Source of the DNA: Pseudomonas jessenii
Lineage (GTDB): Bacteria > Pseudomonadota > Gammaproteobacteria > Pseudomonadales > Pseudomonadaceae
Direction of reading: 5' to 3'
Assembly (NCBI RefSeq): GCF_002236115.1
Contig: NZ_NIWT01000002.1
Coordinates: forward strand, 620,001 to 684,000
DNA: 64,000 nt
Position 1 is the first letter of the stretch. Each line of letters begins with the position of its first letter. The translations under genes and the position numbers were made by a program. The notes beneath the pieces were generated by a model. That model was not told the DNA's origin and did not search any database. It was given only the letters and a program-made list of their open reading frames with translations. This document shows positions 47,270-55,826 of the stretch, one piece after another.

Positions 47270-48446
47270 CGAACTCTGGGTTGCTGGCGCCGGGTCAGGG
47301 AAAACGCACAAGATCATTACTGACGCCATTGAGGTCATCAAGGGTGGTGGGCGGGTGCTTGTAGTCACCTACACGACCAATAATCAGGCAGAGCTGCGCG
47401 CTCGTTTTGTCGAACTGTACGGTGCCAGCTGTGAGCACTTCGTCGTCAAGGGGCTGTTCTCTTTTTACCTGGAAGATATGGTACGTCCCTATCAGAGCGA
47501 GGTATTTCCAGATCGGATCACGACCATCTCGTTCACTGAGAACAACCCTCACTTGATACCAGGTACAACCTACTACATTGATGGCAGAGCTGAAAAATCA
47601 GAAGACGGCACGATTAATCCGCTGCATTACCTGACGTCCTGCAAAACCAAGGCGTACTCCGGATTGTTGGCAAAGCTTGCGGCCCTCATTGCGAAGCTAT
47701 CCAAAAATGCCCCGGCCAAGCGGTTAAAGGAAATTTATCAAAGGGTCTTTTTTGATGAAGTACAGGATTTGGTCGGTTGGGACTACGACGTGATCAAATC
47801 ACTCAACAAGGTCATGGTCGACTCGATCTGTTGTGTGGGCGACTTTCGACAGACAATCTACACCACGACGTTCGGCCATAAGGCTCCGCAGACGCCTCAG
47901 CAGAAGGTCGATTACTTCGTCGGGAAAATGAAGTTCGAAAAGCATTCGATGCCGAAGAATCGCAGGTGCGTCCAGGAAATCTGCGACCTCTCCGACACGA
48001 TCCACCCGGGGCTGTATGACAAAACAGTATCGGGCGTCGAGAAAGTGCCAGACGAGATATCGCACCACCATGGCACCTTCATCGTGAAGCAGTCTCAGGT
48101 GAGCGATTACCTAGCAGCCTTTCAGCCCCAAGTACTGCGCTGGTCGTCAACTACCGGCGCTGGATATCTCCCGGGCAACCTTATCTGTTACACGTTCGGT
48201 TCCTGCAAAGGCTTAGGCTTTGATCGAGTGCTCGTGATCCCGCCAGATAAACATCTGAAGTTCGTTGGCGGGAATGCCAAGGTGTTCGACAAGGATAAAA
48301 CGGAGGAGTCGCGAAACAAGCTATACGTCGCGATCACCCGCGCGCGCTATAGCCTGGCCTTCCTCGTCGAGGACAAGAAGGTGAAAGGGCTCCCTTACCC
48401 CGTGTGGGATGGCGCTGGCGCGCTCGCTGCAGCAATTGAGATGTAA
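47262..48446 (+). CDS. gajB: Gabija GajB, UvrD-like helicase
   Basis: A 394-residue superfamily 1 helicase-like protein. Motif I is AGAGSGKTHKI at residues 8-18, motif Ia VVTYTTNNQAELRARF, motif II FFDEVQDLVGWD, motif III CCVGDFRQTIY, and late motifs FGSCKGLGFDRVLVI and LYVAITRARY. It supports GajA by sensing DNA ends and consuming nucleotide. No ATG fits; TTG at 47262 has AGGTG eight bases upstream and overlaps the gajA stop, so translation is coupled. It is convergent with the next gene. Confidence 0.88.
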   Translation: MPNELWVAGAGSGKTHKIITDAIEVIKGGGRVLVVTYTTNNQAELRARFVELYGASCEHFVVKGLFSFYLEDMVRPYQSEVFPDRITTISFTENNPHLIPGTTYYIDGRAEKSEDGTINPLHYLTSCKTKAYSGLLAKLAALIAKLSKNAPAKRLKEIYQRVFFDEVQDLVGWDYDVIKSLNKVMVDSICCVGDFRQTIYTTTFGHKAPQTPQQKVDYFVGKMKFEKHSMPKNRRCVQEICDLSDTIHPGLYDKTVSGVEKVPDEISHHHGTFIVKQSQVSDYLAAFQPQVLRWSSTTGAGYLPGNLICYTFGSCKGLGFDRVLVIPPDKHLKFVGGNAKVFDKDKTEESRNKLYVAITRARYSLAFLVEDKKVKGLPYPVWDGAGALAAAIEM

Positions 48447-48537
48447 GGCGCGCTAATTGGATCCGCTATCGAGCCGGCGGCAGGGGGCCAGAGCAACTCG
48501 CACCACACCTACACCAGAAGTCACGGGCTACTTGAGC

Positions 48538-49176
48538 TCAAGCTGGCATACTTTCTCGCACGAGCTTTCCGCGCATGATGTACTGGTTCTTCACCTGGAG
48601 TCCTTCCTCGCCGGGCGCTTTGTCGACGATGATCAGGCCATGAGTGGCGAGGATCGAAAGTGCATCGCGCATCGAGTGCCACTGCACTGCAGCCCGGTCG
48701 CGCAGGTTCTCCACGTTGATGAGTGATACCCGTGAATGGTTGGGTCTGACGATGAGCAGGATCAGGTAGATCTTCAGCGCTGCCAGGGCTTTCTCGCCGC
48801 GGTGCGAAATTTTCGGGATCAGGCTCACGACCTCTACATTTGGGATTTTGTAGTAATAGCCGTCTTCCTCAGCCTCAAAGTGCGGGCACACCAACGTGTA
48901 CTCGGATTTTTGCGTGCCTCCGCCTGGTGTATGGCGTATCCAGCCGCGCTGGGTTGCATCAGCAATGGCTACTCGCACCATCGGTCTGCTCAGGCCGGTT
49001 CTGTCCATCAAGACGCTGACCGAAGAGGTCACGCTGTACGACTTGCCGTTAGGGGTCATTGTCGCCAGTGCGAGCATGACACGTAGGAGTGCCTGGGAGC
49101 GTCCGGACGCTGCTCCTCCGCGCAAGTCTGAGATCTCCTTCGACCACCAGGCGGGCATCCGCGACCAGGGCCTCAT
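48538..49176 (-). CDS. Winged-helix protein of the ICE
   Basis: A 212-residue protein with a helix-turn-helix in its first half (SYSVTSSVSVLMDRTGLSRP, VRVAIADATQRGWIRHTPGG) and a second winged-helix-like part (NVENLRDRAAVQWHSMRDAL). Two such domains recall plasmid replication-initiator or partition regulators, but no specific family is recognised. It is coupled by an ATGA overlap to the small membrane protein upstream. Its 3' end faces gajB. A role in element maintenance or regulation is inferred only from context. Confidence 0.65.
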   Translation of the reverse strand: MRPWSRMPAWWSKEISDLRGGAASGRSQALLRVMLALATMTPNGKSYSVTSSVSVLMDRTGLSRPMVRVAIADATQRGWIRHTPGGGTQKSEYTLVCPHFEAEEDGYYYKIPNVEVVSLIPKISHRGEKALAALKIYLILLIVRPNHSRVSLINVENLRDRAAVQWHSMRDALSILATHGLIIVDKAPGEEGLQVKNQYIMRGKLVRESMPA

Positions 49177-49313
49177 TTGTCCTTCTCCTTCTTCTTGGAG
49201 TGGGCTTCCAGGACAGACAACGCTTTCCAGGCCAAAGCAAAAGCTGCAAATGCCAGTAAAGCGATAACTTTGCCAGGTTCCATACCAGCAATCTCGCGAG
49301 CTAACTCAATCAT
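49173..49313 (-). CDS. 46-residue single-pass membrane protein
   Basis: A tiny gene with a strong site (GAGGTAAG before the ATG). The product has one membrane helix (KVIALLAFAAFALAWKALSV) and a very basic tail (HSKKKEKDK). The stop overlaps the start of the winged-helix gene, so the two are translated together. Small membrane peptides with basic ends occur as toxins, membrane anchors or regulators; none of these is shown here. Confidence 0.6.
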   Translation of the reverse strand: MIELAREIAGMEPGKVIALLAFAAFALAWKALSVLEAHSKKKEKDK

Positions 49314-49548
49314 GGTACTTACCTCAACTCCTTCAACGTTGAAGCTTTGTACCAGCTACCAAACGCTCTATCTAGAAACGCCTATACTGAGGATCTATAA
49401 ACATATTGATATTAATCATGAGCATATGAGCGTAATTCGCCATTTAAAGGGGGCAATGAGAGATCGGCTCAACCATCATCCGACAGGCCGAAATCAGGTA
49501 TTTCAGGATAAATTCTGGATCGCCGATCAGGATTGCTGCTTCCAGATT

Positions 49549-49764
49549 CTATCCACCGTCGATGTCGGTATGCCCAAGGTATCCAACGTTTCTTTTCTGA
49601 GTCATGCCATTCGTCCTGCAGCGTAGCACCGCTTCAATTTTTTCTTCAGAGGTGCGCCGGCAGGCGGGCAGAGGTACCAGAGCACCCTTGTCAAACGGGC
49701 CTGGCAACTCATCGACGATTCCCATCTCTCGAAGCGCCTTGCGGCATCGACAAACGTAGGACAT
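49549..49764 (-). CDS. Hypothetical 71-residue protein
   Basis: A frame downstream of the relaxase gene. The product is basic and Cys-rich near its N-terminus (MSYVCRCRKALREMGIVDEL) and has LPACRRTSEEKIEAVLRCRT in the middle. Gap of ten bases to the preceding small frame. Weak ribosome site. Family unknown; possibly the last gene of the relaxase transcript. Confidence 0.35.
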   Translation of the reverse strand: MSYVCRCRKALREMGIVDELPGPFDKGALVPLPACRRTSEEKIEAVLRCRTNGMTQKRNVGYLGHTDIDGG

Positions 49765-49774
49765 CAGCAGATAC

Positions 49775-49918
49775 CTATCTACAGTCGGCTTTTGGCAAGT
49801 AGGTGCCTGCCTCAAGCGCAGCTATCACCCCAAAGTAGTTGTTCGGAGCCTTCAAAAGGTCAAAGTCGGCTTTCCACAGCATCGTCGAACCGCTTGGTAG
49901 TCTCTCAATCTTCGACAT
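49775..49918 (-). CDS. Hypothetical 47-residue protein
   Basis: A short frame starting 18 bases after the relaxase stop, reading MSKIERLPSGSTMLWKADFD and LKAPNNYFGVIAALEAGTYL. Protein-like composition, no membrane segment. Together with the next frame it could form a short tail of the relaxase operon. Family unknown. Confidence 0.4.
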   Translation of the reverse strand: MSKIERLPSGSTMLWKADFDLLKAPNNYFGVIAALEAGTYLPKADCR

Positions 49919-49936
49919 ATGGGCCACTTCGAAAAT

Positions 49937-51661
49937 TTAATTTGTTTCGATTTTAAGAAAAGGATTATCGGGAGGGGGCAATTCAAAAAATAGCTTTGGC
50001 ACCTCAATCAGATACCCCTTCAAGGTGGTTTTCTTCCTCGGGCCTTGCACTTGGCATACCCAGATGTTCTGACCGTTGTCTCGCTTTTTGTGAACCTTCA
50101 GCTTCTCAAACTGCTTCTGCACCCAGCGCCATTCTTCAATTTCTAGATCGGCCCCCCGTGAGATACCAGGAAACTCCTGCGCGTAGCGTTGGAAGAGGCC
50201 AGGTGTGACCAGTAATACGCTGCCACTCACCGTGTGGATTTTGGCCTTGCTGTCATTGATGATCAGTGTGTGGCTCAGGATGCCTTCTTTGACCCAATTC
50301 AGGAAGACCTGGCCTGGGTTGTCCGAAGGCGGGCTTGATACTTCGAGGGCGCTTTCTGACGATGCGTCACTGACTTCCGACTCCTCCAACTCGAACACAT
50401 CCAACAGTGTTCCGAGATAGTCGGCGTCCCCCATGAGCCCGGGATCTGGCTGCGATGGGATTTGACCTGATCCTTTACTGACAGCTTTGGGCGTCGGTGC
50501 TGATGTCTGAGCGTCAGTCGAGTGGTCATAAACTGCAACGCTCACCGTTCCGTTAAAAGCCTCGGGGCGGTCTTCGCTCCCCCAAATCAACGCCGGTTGA
50601 AGGCGCAGAAAGGTAAAGCTCTGCTGCCAGTTTCCCTGCGCGACAAGTGCAGTCCAGATGGCTTTGCCTTCCAGGGTGGACTCGACCAATCCATGCGATT
50701 GCAGTTCGTCGAACACGGCGATATTGGACGAGGGAATGCCCTCAATTGATTGCGACAGCAAATAGGCTCGCAGCTTGTCGGTGACCGTCTTGCTGACCAG
50801 CCAGAGGGCGTCTTGAGTCAACCAACCCGCGGCACCTGGTTGGTTGAGTTTCAACTCGTGTTGAACCAGATGACGCAGTCCGCTGATCAAGTGATGTTGC
50901 AGCGAGTGAATGGGTGCTTGTAACGCCTTGCTCGGGTTGCCACCGATGTTCTGCGCGGTGGAGACGCGGTCGGCCTGAATCACCAACTCACCGAGCACGC
51001 CAGCACGTTCGTACTGACCTGCCAGGACGTACAGCAGACTGGCCCACAGCGATGGAAATCCACTGAGCCAATCGAGGATCGGACGGTCGAGAATCTGGGT
51101 GTAAAGCAAACCTGCAGCGGCGCCGTGCAGGTGATAGTCGCGACCCTTGACATAGCGAAAACGGTAGGGCTGATCCAGGGGACCGTGCCAAGGATGCCAA
51201 AGACGGCCATCCTGACGCTCGACCTGCAGGTCCACGGCGATCTTGCCACTGTCATGCAGCAGCGCGCCATAGGCGATGCCAGCCGACCAGGCATCGGTCT
51301 GGGCGGCTTGGTCTTCGGGCGCGGCGCCGGTGGGAAGCAGATACGACTGACGCAGTTTCAGACTACAGGCGACCAGTTCCAGACCATGGTCGAGCATGCC
51401 GCCGAGATACGCATGGTGGTGCGTCTCGCTGGCCGGGAGTTGCTGGACTTGTTCGGCGTAGCGATGGATCGGATTTAAATAGAGTTGGGTGAATTGGGCG
51501 TGGGAGAGGGCGGTGTACTGCCAGATGCGATCGATCAGTTGGCGGCGGTGCTCTGCGGCTAACAAGCTGTGAGCCGACTCGATGGGCAGGTAACCTTCGG
51601 CAACGTTGACGGTCGGTGGCGGAGGGGGCTTCTGCCTTTTGCGGCGAAACAGGTTGAGCAT
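49937..51661 (-). CDS. MobH-family relaxase (TraI_2 domain)
   Basis: A 574-residue relaxase of the MobH class, which nicks the transfer origin and leads the strand into the recipient. An N-terminal proline-rich stretch precedes the HD-like core with HHHAYLGGMLDHGLELV and YGALLHDSGKIAVDL. The C-terminal third, after a variable acidic linker, has a winged-helix-like region (EEWRWVQKQFEKLKV). MobH enzymes are typical of Pseudomonas ICEs of this kind. The ATG has GAGG upstream. Full length for the family. Confidence 0.88.
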   Translation of the reverse strand: MLNLFRRKRQKPPPPPTVNVAEGYLPIESAHSLLAAEHRRQLIDRIWQYTALSHAQFTQLYLNPIHRYAEQVQQLPASETHHHAYLGGMLDHGLELVACSLKLRQSYLLPTGAAPEDQAAQTDAWSAGIAYGALLHDSGKIAVDLQVERQDGRLWHPWHGPLDQPYRFRYVKGRDYHLHGAAAGLLYTQILDRPILDWLSGFPSLWASLLYVLAGQYERAGVLGELVIQADRVSTAQNIGGNPSKALQAPIHSLQHHLISGLRHLVQHELKLNQPGAAGWLTQDALWLVSKTVTDKLRAYLLSQSIEGIPSSNIAVFDELQSHGLVESTLEGKAIWTALVAQGNWQQSFTFLRLQPALIWGSEDRPEAFNGTVSVAVYDHSTDAQTSAPTPKAVSKGSGQIPSQPDPGLMGDADYLGTLLDVFELEESEVSDASSESALEVSSPPSDNPGQVFLNWVKEGILSHTLIINDSKAKIHTVSGSVLLVTPGLFQRYAQEFPGISRGADLEIEEWRWVQKQFEKLKVHKKRDNGQNIWVCQVQGPRKKTTLKGYLIEVPKLFFELPPPDNPFLKIETN

Positions 51662-51972
51662 CTTGACCTCCGGGAAGTGGCTGAGTCAGTGGCCTTTTAG
51701 CCGTTTCGGATAGCGCTCTTACCCTTGCTACCCCTTCCGTTAGGACACTTGCCTTTTACCTTTTTAGCCCTTTGCGGCAAAGAGGTAATCCGATTCCATT
51801 CGTAGCCATTTCCTGGAAGTTTGCTGTATGTAAGCATCTGCAAAACTCTTCTACCAAACCCCGTTAAGTTGGCTCATTGATGATGGATGGTTTCGAGGGC
51901 TCAACGTTCCACTAGGTAAGGAGTTTGGGCGAAATGTACTTAAGGACACATGACCCCCTAGTCTCAATGGCT
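51662..51972. other. Non-coding region upstream of the relaxase, possible oriT
   Basis: About 310 bases between the relaxase start and the end of the PIN-like gene. It holds short repeated TACC(C/T)-type runs (TTACCCTTGCTACCCCTTCC, TTTTACCTTTTTAGCCC) and the inverted repeat CTTTG-cgg-CAAAG. The place is reasonable for a transfer origin, but no known nick site is recognised. Confidence 0.3.
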
Positions 51973-53025
51973 TTAATCGAATACGAAATCCTTACCGAAG
52001 CCAGGACAGCACCACTCATGCCATCCTTCGTCCAGCGCATCTTTCTCCTCTGAGAACGTGCAATAAGACTTCGCTATTTCAAAAAGCGTACCCATTTGTC
52101 CTGCTCGTTCTTTTACGGTGGTCGAGCTTCGAATCTGTACGCTAGTAGCCAACTCCAAGATATTAGTTTGCATGGACTGACTAAGCTCAAATGGGCTTAT
52201 GGTAAATGCTGTTCTTCCGCTTTCGTGCGCAACGGGTGGGAGCGCTCGGAATATGACTCGATGCAGAGCTTTATCACCCGTTACAATTATTGGCTCACCA
52301 ATAGTTTTGTAACCTTTCTGCAAGAGTGTCGGAAGGGTATACCACAGCGAAAGATCCCCGGAACGGTTTCTCAGATAGGGAAGGTTGATACGATCCGATT
52401 CGTCTTTTTTGCCGGGCTGAAACGCCAGAAAAGATTCCAAGTATGAGTAGGCTGGCTTCTCGTCATTAGCGAATTTCAGTGTCTGCTGTGATTTAAGTAG
52501 GGCGATCAGTGCCATTAGCATTAGATTGCCGGTGAACCGGGGCACGTCAGCCCTTACGAGTGCTTCCAGATCGGCAAGAGCATCGGCTGGGGTGATTTTT
52601 TTTTGTACCATTACCTTCATGATGGCCACATACGGAAACAGTAGGCTCCACTGAGTTTTTAGCTGAGCCTCGTTGTTCTTCAATAGCTTGGCCTGCTCCT
52701 TGGCATAGTTTTCTCGGAAGCGGACACCTTTAGCTGCTAGTGGGGCCAAAGTGTCTTCAATCCACTTGACTGGGTTCAGATGGAGTTCGGAGTTAGACAG
52801 CCATTGCTCCATCAAGGCTGGCCATGGGTTAAAAGTCGCTTGGTTGCGAATTTCGTCCGGCAGTTCATCAATCCATGAAATTTTGCTGAACGCATTGGTG
52901 TCTAGAAACAGTTCATACGGTCCAGCTTGTTTAGGCACGTTGATAAAAGGCCAGATGAGTGCAGTACGATTTTTTGTTAGGAAACAACGCTCAGCATAAG
53001 GAGTCGCTTCGACATTGATTTTCAA
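51973..53025 (-). CDS. PIN-like domain protein of unknown role
   Basis: A 350-residue soluble protein. It has the acidic pattern of a PIN-type nuclease: ELFLDTNAFSKISWIDELP (D42, N44), NRSGDLSLWYTLP (D224) and IIVTGDKALHRVI (D251), joined by a long helical insert. PIN domains usually act as metal-dependent RNases. There is no antitoxin-like partner next to it, the gene is isolated by non-coding gaps, and it is richer in A and T than the transfer genes around it, suggesting separate acquisition. The C-terminal 90 residues are unassigned. A defence or abortive-infection role is a guess from location. Confidence 0.6.
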   Translation of the reverse strand: MKINVEATPYAERCFLTKNRTALIWPFINVPKQAGPYELFLDTNAFSKISWIDELPDEIRNQATFNPWPALMEQWLSNSELHLNPVKWIEDTLAPLAAKGVRFRENYAKEQAKLLKNNEAQLKTQWSLLFPYVAIMKVMVQKKITPADALADLEALVRADVPRFTGNLMLMALIALLKSQQTLKFANDEKPAYSYLESFLAFQPGKKDESDRINLPYLRNRSGDLSLWYTLPTLLQKGYKTIGEPIIVTGDKALHRVIFRALPPVAHESGRTAFTISPFELSQSMQTNILELATSVQIRSSTTVKERAGQMGTLFEIAKSYCTFSEEKDALDEGWHEWCCPGFGKDFVFD

Positions 53026-53222
53026 GGAGAATCTCTCAATCTTTGTAGGGGGCGGGGAGTTAATTAAGGCGACTGTTCGCCCTCCCTTTATATCGGCCTG
53101 CTCTAGTGTTTCTTGAGGGAGAGTCGTCCGGCTAGCGAATCATGGTATGCGCGAAGTTCAAGTGCTGGATTGGTTCTGAATGAAATGGGTACACTGCGGC
53201 GCAAATATTCTTGGGTCTTGCC

Positions 53223-53417
53223 ATGAACCTCACTGACGCCACGCTCGTGCTGCTGCTCGCGGCACGTATCCATGGGACAGACGAAGCCGTCAGGGCCTCG
53301 GCGAAGAGCGTGGTGAAGAAGTTACCGCGCAGTAAACGCGATCTGATCTACAAGGTGATCGACAGCCGAAGTCCGCTCGAGTTGGTGGATTTTCTAGCGC
53401 AGAATCTGGATTCGTAA
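53223..53417 (+). CDS. Hypothetical 64-residue protein
   Basis: A small helical protein: MNLTDATLVLLLAARIHGTD, then VRASAKSVVKKLPRSKRDLI and a leucine-rich end. The start at 53223 is preferred to an in-frame one four codons upstream. It lies between the PIN-like gene and ardC on the opposite strand. No family recognised. Confidence 0.5.
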   Translation: MNLTDATLVLLLAARIHGTDEAVRASAKSVVKKLPRSKRDLIYKVIDSRSPLELVDFLAQNLDS

Positions 53418-53494
53418 CGGCATGCTGCGGGTGTGCGCGCATCTCTTGTAGATTGCGTCAGAGTCCCGCGGCATGCGGATTTTTCTAGGCACAG

Positions 53495-53520
53495 AAAAAA
53501 GGCTCAACTCGCGTTGGGCC
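53495..53520 (-). terminator. Terminator after the ardC-type gene
   Basis: On the minus strand GGCCCAAC and GTTGAGCC pair (one mismatch) around four bases and are followed by six T, about 30 bases after the ardC stop. Confidence 0.65.
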
Positions 53521-53551
53521 CTGTGAAGCGTTTGCAGCGGTGAGGTAACGA

Positions 53552-54514
53552 TCAAGCTCCATCGTTCATGCACAGCGAGTCATCCAAGACCGCTTGCTTC
53601 AGTTGCTGCTCCAGGTTGAGTACATACTCCGAGGCGCTTCGGGCCTGGCCACTGGCGCGGAAGATCGCGCGTTTGTCAGCCTTGAGCAGGCCGAGCCAGG
53701 AGTCAATGTAGCCCTCGTGCCTAAGTTCTCCCTGTATACCGGTGTAGGCACATAAAAACGCAGCGCCCATTTCGGCGATCAACTCCTCAAACGCGTAGCC
53801 TGGCGACCCGAACGGACAGGCTGACGTCACCCCCTCGCGCTGCAACCGAGAGTGATGCCCGGTCCAGTGCGTCAGCTCGTGAAGTGCGGTGGCGTAGTAC
53901 CCACCTTCATCGTGGAATTGCGCTTTTGTCGGCAGTTGGATGAGATCCCTGATCGGGTGGTAACAGGCTTCGTCGGCAGATCGATGAACGATGTTTGCGC
54001 CAGTACTTAAGAGCAGATTTTCTGCAGCACTGTTGGCTAGGACGGGGGCGGTCGGGCCCGCTTCGAGCAAGGTTTCGTTGAGCGTTTCGAGCCCTTCCGT
54101 TTGCTCGATGTTGAACAAAAAATGCGTCCTGAGAATGCCAAAATGAGCGACCTTGGGTTGGCCGTTTTCATCGAGTACGGGTTGGCCTGACTCGGTCTGT
54201 TCCTCTCGCTCCATTGGCTTGTAGAGCACCGCCAGGGTGCTGTGCTCACCTTTACGGATGTGTCCACCGGCCTTTTTGGCTTGGTTGAAGGTCAGCCAAC
54301 GATCTCGAGTGAACCCTTGCAACCTGGCCTCGGCCCAGAGCAGCGGTAAATTGATCCCCGAATAGGGACGACGCGTGATGGCGTTAATGGGGAAGGTGTG
54401 ATGATGACCGACGTCAGCTGAGCCACTTGAGGACCAGGGTTTGATCCAGGGGGGAACGCCTTGGTCCAAAGCTTTAACGATCTTGTCTGTCACGTCTTGG
54501 TAGATATCGCGCAT
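53552..54514 (-). CDS. ArdC-type antirestriction protein with zincin domain
   Basis: A 320-residue protein. The N-terminal part is an ArdC-like single-stranded-DNA-binding domain (MRDIYQDVTDKIVKALDQGV, then NLPLLWAEARLQGFTRDRWL). The C-terminal part is a metallopeptidase-like domain with HELTHWTGH (HExxH) and the downstream ELIAEMGAAFLC glutamate. Such proteins enter the recipient with transferred DNA and protect it from restriction enzymes. The ATG at 54514 has GAGGAAAA upstream. Confidence 0.85.
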   Translation of the reverse strand: MRDIYQDVTDKIVKALDQGVPPWIKPWSSSGSADVGHHHTFPINAITRRPYSGINLPLLWAEARLQGFTRDRWLTFNQAKKAGGHIRKGEHSTLAVLYKPMEREEQTESGQPVLDENGQPKVAHFGILRTHFLFNIEQTEGLETLNETLLEAGPTAPVLANSAAENLLLSTGANIVHRSADEACYHPIRDLIQLPTKAQFHDEGGYYATALHELTHWTGHHSRLQREGVTSACPFGSPGYAFEELIAEMGAAFLCAYTGIQGELRHEGYIDSWLGLLKADKRAIFRASGQARSASEYVLNLEQQLKQAVLDDSLCMNDGA

Positions 54515-54645
54515 GGCATTTTCCTCGAGAGAAAAACGGAGGAACGCCGTGCCCGTCGGGGAGGGTTCCCCGGTTGGGTGATGTACCGGATTGATGCAGG
54601 TCTTGCATGCCGTCCGAATGTGGAGGTGGGCGCCGCCCATTGCGA

Positions 54646-54975
54646 TTAGCGCTGGTGTTCTCCTGCAAGGGCTATCAGCAAGGCGCCAGGCTGACCCGGT
54701 TCTTGGAGTAGGCTCAGACTCAATTGCAGCAACGGATCGTGGTCTAAGTGATCGGTTGGTTCAATGTGGATTACCTCGAACAGCACGCAGGGCTTGTGTG
54801 GATAGGCCAGGTGGGCTTCGATGGCTGCGCGCAATACGCGGCTCAACCGATCGACCTGCAGCTTCTCAGCGTGATCGGATTGCTCGAGCAGTGCTGCGCG
54901 TTGCCACGCGCAAGGGGTGAACACGATGGGCAACCGAAGGGTGTTCAGTGTTTGCGGTGTCAGTGAGTCGGGCAT
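54646..54975 (-). CDS. Hypothetical ICE protein, 109 residues
   Basis: A small soluble protein (LRLPIVFTPCAWQRAALLEQ; RVLRAAIEAHLAYPHKPCVL; QPGALLIALAGEHQR). It lies upstream of ardC in the same direction, 131 bases apart. The start at 54975 follows GGAG. Similar-sized genes occur next to ardC in Pseudomonas ICEs, but I cannot name its family. Confidence 0.55.
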   Translation of the reverse strand: MPDSLTPQTLNTLRLPIVFTPCAWQRAALLEQSDHAEKLQVDRLSRVLRAAIEAHLAYPHKPCVLFEVIHIEPTDHLDHDPLLQLSLSLLQEPGQPGALLIALAGEHQR

Positions 54976-55433
54976 GGTATGTCTCCGTTGAAAACGCGAA
55001 GAAACCTGTCCCGTGGAGGGAAAGATTTTCCCCGCGGTGGGTTGAAGAAAAACAAGAAGGTTTGTCTGGCGAGCAAAGCTCGAAAGGCGCTCAGGAGAGC
55101 AGTAGGCGTTCATCACCGTAGCAACGGTCACCGTGCGAGCTACCGAACGCTAATCGCACTTGGGGAGAACCATCACCGAAGTGACGTAGTCTTGAAGGCT
55201 CTGGCTACCTGGGCAGGGTGCTGTCGATAACAGCGATCCGTACCTTGTATTTAACCGGACGATTTGTATGGGTCAATGACTGTAAAGACGCTGTTTCACG
55301 GAGCTTGTCCTCTGTCTTCCAATGAAGATTTTTCGGCTGGGGCAAACTGATAAACGGTCAGGGACGGGCCGATTTCAGTAGTACGCTATTACTCTTGTCT
55401 CAACCATGAAAACGCTCAGAAGAGGGCGAGAGC
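54976..55433. other. Divergent intergenic region
   Basis: About 460 bases between the 109-residue gene and the DUF3742 gene. No gene or clear operator is seen; promoters for both directions must lie here. Confidence 0.5.
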
Positions 55434-55817
55434 ATGCCGACTCAGCAGCCTGTTCAGAATTCACGTGGCCACCGCTGGGCGTACGCATGTGGCATGTCGG
55501 TAAAGCGTGGTTATCGCAAATTGAAAGCGTTTGAGTCCCGCGTGGTTGAGCGTGCGGAGACGGCAGGAATGCCCGCAGGTAAATTACTTGTTCGCGGGAG
55601 TTTTCTAGTTATCAAGTTGGCAATAGCCGCCGGACTCCTTCTAGTTAGCTTATGGTTCACAGTGTCGGTGATGATCCTTATTGTCTTGTGTTGGGCCATC
55701 GCCAATGGAACGCCTATCAAACCTAAGGATGCTCTCCGGTACAAGGCATATGGCGACCCATATAGTGAGTATGAGTATGGCCGCGCACCCGGTCAGCCTG
55801 ATTTAAAAGACCTGTAG
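55434..55817 (+). CDS. DUF3742-family ICE membrane protein
   Basis: A 127-residue protein with an N-terminal basic part (MSVKRGYRKLKAFESRVVER), one or two membrane helices (FLVIKLAIAAGLLLVSLWFT, MILIVLCWAIANG) and a tyrosine-rich tail. This is the DUF3742 family, found in integrative elements of Pseudomonas beside traG, as here (convergent, ten bases apart). Function unknown; an accessory role at the mating pore is possible. Confidence 0.75.
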   Translation: MPTQQPVQNSRGHRWAYACGMSVKRGYRKLKAFESRVVERAETAGMPAGKLLVRGSFLVIKLAIAAGLLLVSLWFTVSVMILIVLCWAIANGTPIKPKDALRYKAYGDPYSEYEYGRAPGQPDLKDL

Positions 55818-55826
55818 TCGAGTTCT

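Noticed and set aside
49426..49626. 66-residue plus-strand frame (MSVIRHLKGAMRDRLNHHPT)
   Set aside because: No ribosome site and it overlaps a minus-strand frame that fits the relaxase transcript better; neither can be proved.
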